A stretch of 14,548 bases of DNA from Phoronis ovalis (taxonomy: Eukaryota; Phoronida; Phoronidae). Under the pieces are notes generated by a model. It did no database searches, had not been told where the DNA came from, and was given only the letters and a program-made list of their open reading frames with translations. Each line of letters starts with the position of its first letter. The first letter of the stretch is position 1. Position numbers and translations under genes: made by a program. Shown in pieces: positions 8,256-14,548 of the stretch. The DNA is taken from assembly GCA_028565635.1 (NCBI GenBank), contig JAOXYB010031765.1, positions 1 through 14,548 of the forward strand. Reading direction: 5' to 3'.

Positions 8256-8606
8256 ATTTACCACAGGGTATGTTTTTCACGCTTCTCAAAGCTTTATTTA
8301 CCACATAGTATACTTTTCTTGTTGGATATTTACCACACGGTATATTTTCAAAAAATATTTGTTTACCACAGGGTGTATTTCTTGGAAAACCCATTTATGA
8401 CAGGTATGAAAAGTTAAGGTTCATAAGTTTTTCCATATTTATTTATCACGTACAGGATATATAATTTACAGGTGAATTTTACACAGGGGTGTCTATTTCG
8501 GAAAAGTCATTTACAACAGGGTGCATTTTTCATGTTTTTTCATTTACGATAGGGTATATTTTTGGTGATCTTTATTTACTCCAGGGTCAGGTTTTTTTTA
8601 CCCTGG
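8256..8606 (+). repeat. Decayed 32-33 bp tandem repeat (minisatellite), about 10 copies
   Basis: An anchor close to ATTTACCACAGGGTATATTT recurs at 8256, 8296, 8328, 8361, 8393, 8441 (poor), 8477, 8509, 8542 and 8574. Most steps are 32 or 33 bp; the exceptions are 40, 48 and 36. The second half of each unit is T-rich and variable. Plus-strand frames across it show a repeated Y/F-TTGY/C-I/V-F pattern that comes from the repeat. The last unit ends in the inverted pair CCAGGGT/ACCCTGG. Confidence 0.75.
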
Positions 8607-9875
8607 GCCGCACACCCCTACAAACTTTTCTGTCAAGTACTTCCCAGGCTGTCACCATCCTTCATATAAATATGCTGGAACTATAAATGGTACACCTAAA
8701 GGCAAATTTTTGGTGAGAAATTGCACATGTTGGTATAGTTGTCGTTTTTCACAGTTGCAGAAACTCACTGTCATAAATGCTCTGGGTGCTGCTTTCCAGA
8801 GACGCGACTCAGACGATATACATTAATCATGATTCTGCAGACAAGTCGTGGAACTCCTACGCCTTACTAAGTAAAATCAATGAAGTATCCAACAATTGCT
8901 GAAGGTTTACAAATAGTACTGAAAACTGGTTACATGGCAAGAATTGACTAGATCCTGCTACTGGACTTCAATGGAAGTTTGACACCCAAACTAGCTTCAC
9001 GTACCTATATGGCTGTAAAGTGCCTTTCAGTGCATCTCTTTCCCGTGAAATTTGTTATCGCCTGCATGAGGTTTCGACCCCGTTGCAATATAGTCAATTC
9101 ATCACATAAATGCTGGTTTTGCTTTCATATACTCTTACAATATACTGCAGCAGCTTGGATTTCCTGTTACCCTACGCAACACTGAACTTTCTTAGGTAAT
9201 GCATAGATGCGGTATATATTTACAGAAAATATGAAAATTGAGAAATTAATATGCTTTAATCTACTACTCGTGATTTTTTCAGAAAAGTTTCAAGAAAACA
9301 ACTGCACTCCCAGGTAGAGAAAGTATCTGGACTTCGTGCTATACATGGCAGCTGAACTTTCATCACATAATTATAGAGAACAAAATGCAAGCAAACAGTG
9401 GTATTAACTCAAATTTTAGTGGGTGGCCTAGGCCACACCAGCTAAATTCTGATTGGAATTAATCTATTCTAGAGGTAGTGTCTCGTCTTGTGCGCAGATA
9501 TTATTCACGATATGCCCTCATCATATGTCTTCATGTTCTTAATCTCTCTGCAGCTTGTACATTACTCTTCTTTGCAGTAAAATGCCACCATGTGGTATTT
9601 CGTTTGCGACGTCGTATTTTATAAGACATTAGTTAGCTTGGAAATATACTGTAAATTGTTTTGGATGATGTGTGCTATATTCTCTCAAGTTACTATGAAA
9701 AATCTGACTGTCAATATGCCCCAGGGTTAAAACACAACCACAGTATTTCCAGCTATGCCAGCACCCACTGTGTGACTTAAAAAATGTGATACAGTGCAGT
9801 GCTAAATATGCACGTCAGTGTTACCTCAAAAAATATTAATTTTATGACAGTGGCAACTAAAAATGTATTATATTA
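8607..9875. other. Intergenic DNA with no supported gene
   Basis: There is no recognisable protein, RNA gene or mobile-element terminus. Short open frames (8979-9185 plus and others) lack any domain. The only structural item is a perfect 14-bp palindrome at 9423-9436, GTGGCCTAGGCCAC. Confidence 0.6.
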
Positions 9876-9897
9876 TGCGAAAAAAACAGCAGGCCTT

Positions 9898-9903
9898 TTT
9901 ATT
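9898..9903 (-). terminator. Poly(A) signal AATAAA (minus strand) of the right-hand gene
   Basis: TTTATT on the plus strand reads CCAATAAAAAGG on the minus strand, followed by a T-rich tract. It lies about 1.0 kb after the stop codon of the minus-strand gene. A weaker ATTAAA variant is at 10031-10036, so the true end may be at either. Confidence 0.45.
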
Positions 9904-10070
9904 GGCTTACAATTTGTATTAAAGAGATGTTCCCAATGTAAAAACAGACAGACCAAAAAAAATGCCCAGTCAATAATGTTCAGAGCCAAATGATATACAG
10001 ATGAGTTGAGAGTTACACAGAGACTTAATTTTTAATATTAAAAAATATCATTTTACATATTCTTACATAA

Positions 10071-10657
10071 TATGTACATGAGGATGTTTCACCTATCGTA
10101 ACAAATACAAAAGCACTAACAGCTTAGAATAAAAATCACAAGTTTTTTTACAGAGATCTTTATATGTACAATAATCATTCATATTTTATCTAAATCCTTA
10201 TATCTAGATTTTCTGCATATTTGATGACTAAGAACCTTGGTGAATTTCACTCACATTCCACACAAAATTTAACAACAAACTATTAAAGATCTTCATGAAA
10301 TCTTTCATATATCCTTTCAGCTTTTGCAATCATGATTTATATGTGACCAGAGCAATGGTTTACATTTTAAAGTTATAAGCTGCTGCACCATTTATAAATA
10401 ACATAAACAAAGAAACAAATCTCTATTTCAAAAGGAGTCACATTTCAAATTTTATCTTGAATTTAATATTCAAGTTCCATATTTCCCAACATAACAAAGC
10501 TCTTGTTTGCATGAACACACTTTGAATATTAAAACGAGTAGTCTTGGGTATTTACTTATATACAAACAGTAATGGCTAAAAATGCTATAAATATAAAAAT
10601 ATGCTATCTACTGTTCAACAGAGAATCTCTAGCCTTAAGTATAGGACATTATATACA
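10071..10657 (-). promoter_or_regulatory. Four Pumilio response elements in the 3' UTR of the right-hand gene
   Basis: On the minus strand UGUACAUA lies at 10071-10078 and 10163-10170, and UGUAUAUA at 10557-10564 and 10650-10657. I find none on the opposite strand in the same interval. The sites form two loose pairs near the two ends of the UTR. Confidence 0.45.
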
Positions 10658-10913
10658 TCAATAACCACTCAGCAGATTTACAATATTCCAAGAGGCATTT
10701 AAAAATGTCAGTAGCAAAGTACAGCAAGAAACTAACACCCATTCTTTCCTATCATGGAATTTGTTCTTAAAACCAAAGAGGATGAGATGCTCACGTTTGT
10801 GTTTTGCAATGTCATGTAAATGCTCCAATAAAACATTACTGATACAACACGTCAAGCAATTCTTCTATAAGAAATAAGATTGGTTTGGTAGTAATCAGAC
10901 ATCATTTTTCTTT

Positions 10914-12874
10914 TTAAGGCCCTGGCATCATGTTTATATAACGAGGATCACCTTGAGGTGGGCCTATAAAATCTGGTCCTGGTCGGTATAGCATTTGAGG
11001 TCCATAACTTGGGTGATTATGATAAGGCCCTGGACCTGGAATTCTCGTTGACATATAATCACCCGAGGGTCGTGGATAATTCATCTCTGGCCCATGACCA
11101 TATGGAGGCATACCTGGTCGAGGTATAGGACCCTGAATATGATGTGGCATATGCATATGTGGTGGATACATCCCAGAGTCGCCAGGCATTGGATGGCCGG
11201 GATGCTGCATTGAAAGTTGCTGCATACCATTTGGTCCATACTGCTGAGGAACACCCATAGGCATAACTCCCACATGCTGATTGGGAGGTGGATAACTCCC
11301 ACTCGGTGGAGGGCGAATAATGTCATTTTGATCTGGTGATGGAAAATATGACAGTTTTGACACTGGCACTTTAGAGTCCAAGTTCACTAAAGGTTCTGCA
11401 TGGAATTTCTCCATTTCCATTAATGGATCATGAAATTGTCTATTTTGAGGTGGAGGAATAATACCACATTGCTGTGAAGCCGGTGGATTTGCAGGTAAAT
11501 ACTGTATCGTATTGGGTGCTGTAGCTTGTACTTTAACATTAGTTGTAGATGCTTTACGACCTCGTTTCTTTGGTGCAGGACCATCTGGTGTTGGTACTGG
11601 ACCCATCATTCCTACATTCATATAGGGTCCACCAGGAGGGGGTGAAAAGCCAGGGCCTGCACTCATAGGCATGCCGGGGACTGGAAGTCCGGGAGAATAC
11701 TGCCTCATTCTCATGGATGATGGAACATTATGAGGGCCATTCGTACTCATGTATGGTGGTACTGGTGGCATCATCTGATGACCAGCAGGAGGCATCATTA
11801 TCTGAGGATCCACTGGAGCACCACCAGGTAGCATCTGCATCCCTGGATGTACAGGTTGCGGCAACTGACCATACATACTATCTGCTGGATTTGGAACCAT
11901 GTGTGGATGCTGTCCCATCATTTGCTGTCCATGAAGTGACCGGGCCTGCATCAAATTATTGTCTGGAAAACTATGAGGTTGTCCAGGTATGGAGCCAGGT
12001 GGGTGCATACCAGGATGTGGTCCTTGATGATGATTCATCTGTGGTATGTTTACTTGGCCTGCATTCACAAATGTATTGTTAACACCAGTAGACTGAACCT
12101 GACTACTTATAGCATCAAAGTTTTTAGATGCAACATCTTCAACAGATTGACTCTGCACTTGAATTTTATGAAAAGGTCCTCCTTGCATCATACTTTGCTG
12201 CATTTGATTAGACATGTCCTCAACTCCTTTTGCAAGATTTGCTAAACTGGCAGATGTAATGTTAGACATACTATTTGATGATGATGATGACTTTGATATT
12301 ACTGGTGGTGCTGATGGTGTTGTCGGAGTGACAGGGGCAGGAGAACCTAAATGTGATAATCTTCTTCCTGCTGCAACAGCAGGATTTATTTTTCCTCCAG
12401 TATCTGCACTACTAAACATAGGTGCTTCACTAGTCTGTGGTGTACAAGGAGTCCCTGGTGGAGGAACAGATGCTGGGCCTTGTGCTGAAGCCACTGATGA
12501 CGGTCCTTGGGTTGGAACAGACCCGGGACCTGATGCATTATCACCAGTTTGACTCATAGCGGGAGATTGAACATTATTATTTTCCTGATATGCAGTATTT
12601 ATCTGTTTTGATATAGTCAATTCCTGTCCTTCAAATTGATTAGGATAAGTAAAATGCTGTGGTGATGGTGCTGGTTGCAAATTTTTAAACATATCATCCA
12701 TACTGTCACGTTTCCTCTTCGTTGATTGTGCATAGGTTGGTGGTGGTTTGCTGACACTAGTTTGTTGTTGACCAGATGGAGCAACTGGTGGAATATCTGG
12801 TTGGAATGGTTCTGGATTACTGGCAAGCCCAATCATTACATCTTTCATAGGCACAGGACTAGGCAAACGTATAT
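10914..12874 (-). CDS. Last coding exon of an unrecognised Pro/Met/Gly/Gln-rich nuclear-type protein
   Basis: The frame is open for 652 complete codons to the TAA at 10914-10916. The acceptor TTGTTATTGTAG ends at 12875 on the minus strand, so the first codon is split (N+AT, Asp if N is G). The Met at 12891-12893 is therefore probably intron. The protein is long and disordered, with no globular domain visible. Numbering from that Met, it has: a PPTY WW-binding motif (51-54); KRKRD, a likely nuclear signal (59-63); Pro/Ser/Thr-rich stretches to about 200; a Ser run (202-206); a possibly helical SLANLAKGVEDMSNQMQQSM (216-235); His/Met/Pro/Gly repeats (about 290-430); PKKRGRKAS, AT-hook-like but lacking the final Pro (441-449); and a Pro/Gly/Met-rich tail to RYINMMPGP. 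This composition is usual in chromatin coregulators. I cannot name the family. Confidence 0.8.
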
Positions 12875-13029
12875 CTACAATAACAAATGTCAAAATGATA
12901 CAGGTACTTTAAACATTTGCAGTTATAATTATCCATTTAATAAAACAACCTTATTTCGTTACATTTGAATAATAGTTATAATACAAACCAGTCTTATACT
13001 GTATTATTCATTGGGAGAAACTGCTGAAG

Positions 13030-13060
13030 AATGTCACATTACCAGATGCTATGTGACATT
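13030..13060. repeat. Perfect 10-bp inverted repeat with 11-nt spacer
   Basis: AATGTCACAT (13030-13039) and ATGTGACATT (13051-13060) are exact reverse complements. It is a possible small stem-loop or a dyad protein site, about 155 bp upstream of the last exon on the minus strand. Confidence 0.55.
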
Positions 13061-13432
13061 ATCAGTTGGGAAAACCGAAAGTAAATTTTGTCCTGCATAA
13101 AAAACCAGACGGAAAATATTTTTTTTCTGAAATTTGGGCCAAATTTTCATAGAATGATGCATTAATATTTATACTAGTTTGCAAACAAACTGGCTAATTT
13201 TTTTAATGTATCAAGCTAAAAAATAAAGTTTTTACCTATTTTTAGGTATGTTTTACATAAAGAGGTATTTTTTCCCTACCATATTACTAATTAATTTTTT
13301 TATTTGAAAATTACCTACCTAATCACATTTTCATTTTATTTATGCGAACAGATTTTTTAATTTAAATTTTCTAACAAATATGTGGAGATTCTCGAAATAC
13401 TTCAAAATACAAATACGTTTTATTTTTAACAG

Positions 13433-13446
13433 GTTGCCATAGCAAC
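13433..13446. promoter_or_regulatory. RFX-type X-box, GTTGCCATAGCAAC
   Basis: Two RFX half-sites, GTTGC and GCAAC, face each other around CATA. The sequence differs by one base from the fully symmetric X-box GTTGCCATGGCAAC. RFX factors bind this element and drive ciliary genes in many animals. A third half-site GTTGC follows at 13461-13465. Confidence 0.55.
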
Positions 13447-13465
13447 AAAAACAAAGTTTTGTTGC
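13442..13465. repeat. Inverted repeat overlapping the X-box
   Basis: GCAACAAAA (13442-13450) and TTTTGTTGC (13457-13465) are exact reverse complements with a 6-nt spacer ACAAAG. The X-box half-site is thus shared with a second, wider palindrome. Confidence 0.6.
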
Positions 13466-14548
13466 ATGAGTGGATGCCTTGGAAGTTTTGCATGAAGATC
13501 CTATTTAGCAGAGATACTGAAAAGAATCATTTATTGTACGTCACGTTCATACTGTAAAGTTTTCTTGTTTACAAAATCTGTTGATTTAGAAAAATATTTC
13601 GTCTTAAGGCAAGATTCAGTAGTTTACCATAAAAAAGAACTGTTAGTGACAAAATAGTGACAAGTAGATATGTAGAAGCAATAAGCATTCTCTAAACTGA
13701 CCAAGGTTTATTACAATACAATGAAGGGAACAAAGGCTTTTTCAAAATACATATAAACAGAGTTTTTCACATGTTCCCAAGTCAAAATGGCATGTAGAGG
13801 TATGTAAAAATGTATATATTTGATTTTTGAGATTTAATAACAAACAAGTGTTGAAATAATGATGGTGACAGGTGGCATGCACTGCTGGTTTCTGAACTGG
13901 TGATGCAACAGCTCATTATCTCCAATATGTTTTTGTACATCATCACACAGACTGCATTGCCATAAAATTATCTAGTCAGAAAGGACAGTTGTAGGTTAGC
14001 TGTTCATATGCTTTTAGGTTGGCTGTTGAGACCATCTCATCAAAGGTAATGAACATAAAAACCACAGATGCCTATTAAACACATATAAACAGGCCAAGCC
14101 AAAAAAAAAATTATTCAAAAACCCCATGTTTCAGAAAATAAAATACCTCTATTTGCATTTGGCTGTTCAAGTTCATTTTTTCACAAAAATTGAAAAATGG
14201 TTTTAGATCAAGCATTAAATGCAACTGACATGCAAATTGTACATAAGAACTATTCCCAAATCGCTAGTGTTTATTTTCATTAAATTTAAAATTGTCTGTG
14301 GCCTTTAAAAAACTGTCTGATCTGTTAACCTCATTTTGATATCTTTCATAAATACTGTCAATTTGACTTTAGGGTCAATTACCCTCAAACCAGGATCACA
14401 ATTACAATTACAATTTTTATTTAGTGATAATATTTCCCTCTATTTATTGTTATTCAACATCTTTACATTGTAGAACAAGACATTTGTCATGTCTAATGCC
14501 CATCCAATGTGTAGGATTACATTTTTTTAACATTATTGTTTTTTTACA

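Larger units (their letters stand above)
9880..10913 (-). other. 3' UTR of the Pro/Met-rich protein gene
   Basis: AT-rich, CpG-poor sequence downstream of the TAA at 10914-10916, running to the AATAAA at 9898-9903. Four UGUANAUA sites lie on the transcript strand. The minus-strand frame at 10658-10855 has no recognisable features. The 3' limit is inferred. Confidence 0.6.
12875..14548 (-). other. Intron upstream of the last exon of the right-hand gene
   Basis: AT-rich, with about ten CpGs in 1.67 kb. It begins at the minus-strand acceptor at 12875 and no convincing upstream exon is found before the window ends. It contains an inverted repeat at 13030-13060 and an RFX-type X-box at 13433-13446. 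It could also include a promoter, if the gene's first exon lies close by. Confidence 0.55.

Noticed and set aside
8256-8606. The 32-33 bp repeat as a CRISPR-like array or a protein repeat domain
   Set aside because: Eukaryotic context, no constant repeat separated by unique spacers, uneven steps not kept to multiples of three, and stops in the frames.
11717-12552. Plus-strand frames opposite the large minus-strand exon
   Set aside because: They are shadows of the Pro/Met-rich coding exon on the other strand and have no independent features.
13834-13971. Minus-strand frame with WQCSLCDDVQKHIGDNELLHHQ, resembling a zinc-finger-like exon
   Set aside because: It needs a poor acceptor, has no good donor, and continuation upstream (TYNCPF then a stop) would require a frameshift. 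At best it is a decayed fragment of something unrecognised.
14146-14161. A 16-nt minus-strand microexon (PNANR) whose one leftover base would join in phase to the last exon
   Set aside because: The phase fits (G+AT gives Asp), but the donor is weak, the pyrimidine tract is poor, and one such match is easily found by chance in 1.6 kb.

Overview
The window is animal nuclear DNA. It is AT-rich, it has spliced genes with introns of about 0.6-1.0 kb, long AT-rich 3' UTRs and AATAAA signals, and it shows no operon-like packing. CpG is scarce in the gene regions and common between them, which fits an invertebrate with gene-body methylation. The FoxN1/4 protein continues past its forkhead domain with a [12 protein letters not shown] stretch. 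From memory this resembles arthropod Jumeau-type FoxN proteins, so a protostome is my best guess, but the species cannot be named from this window. Layout: (1) 1-about 5860, plus strand: the 3' half of a FoxN1/4 forkhead transcription-factor gene. Five coding exons are visible (103-145, 1184-1373, 1967-2211, 2966-3086, 3914-4041), all joined in phase, followed by a 1.6-1.8 kb 3' UTR. The exon starting at 2966 can also be read through its donor into a second stop codon and a good poly(A) signal, which gives an alternative short C-terminus. (2) 6041-7356: a CpG-rich block with no supported gene, bounded by inverted copies of a 16-bp unit (consensus GTTCATTGGTCCGAAG). It is best read as a non-autonomous fold-back-type DNA element. 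(3) 7357-about 9880: intergenic DNA with one doubtful type II membrane-protein-like reading frame (7926) that runs into a decayed 32-33 bp tandem repeat of about ten copies (8256-8606). (4) About 9880-14548, minus strand: the 3' end of a second gene. Its last coding exon (10914-12874) encodes about 650 residues of a disordered Pro/Met/Gly/Gln-rich nuclear-type protein that I do not recognise by family. It is followed by a 1 kb 3' UTR. The rest of the window, to 14548, is the intron upstream of that exon and holds a near-perfect RFX X-box next to a third half-site. The two genes are convergent and are separated by about 4 kb of repeat-bearing DNA. Both 3' UTRs carry four sense-strand Pumilio-type UGUANAUA sites, which suggests post-transcriptional control of both transcripts. 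Nothing in the sequence shows that the two proteins act in one pathway.
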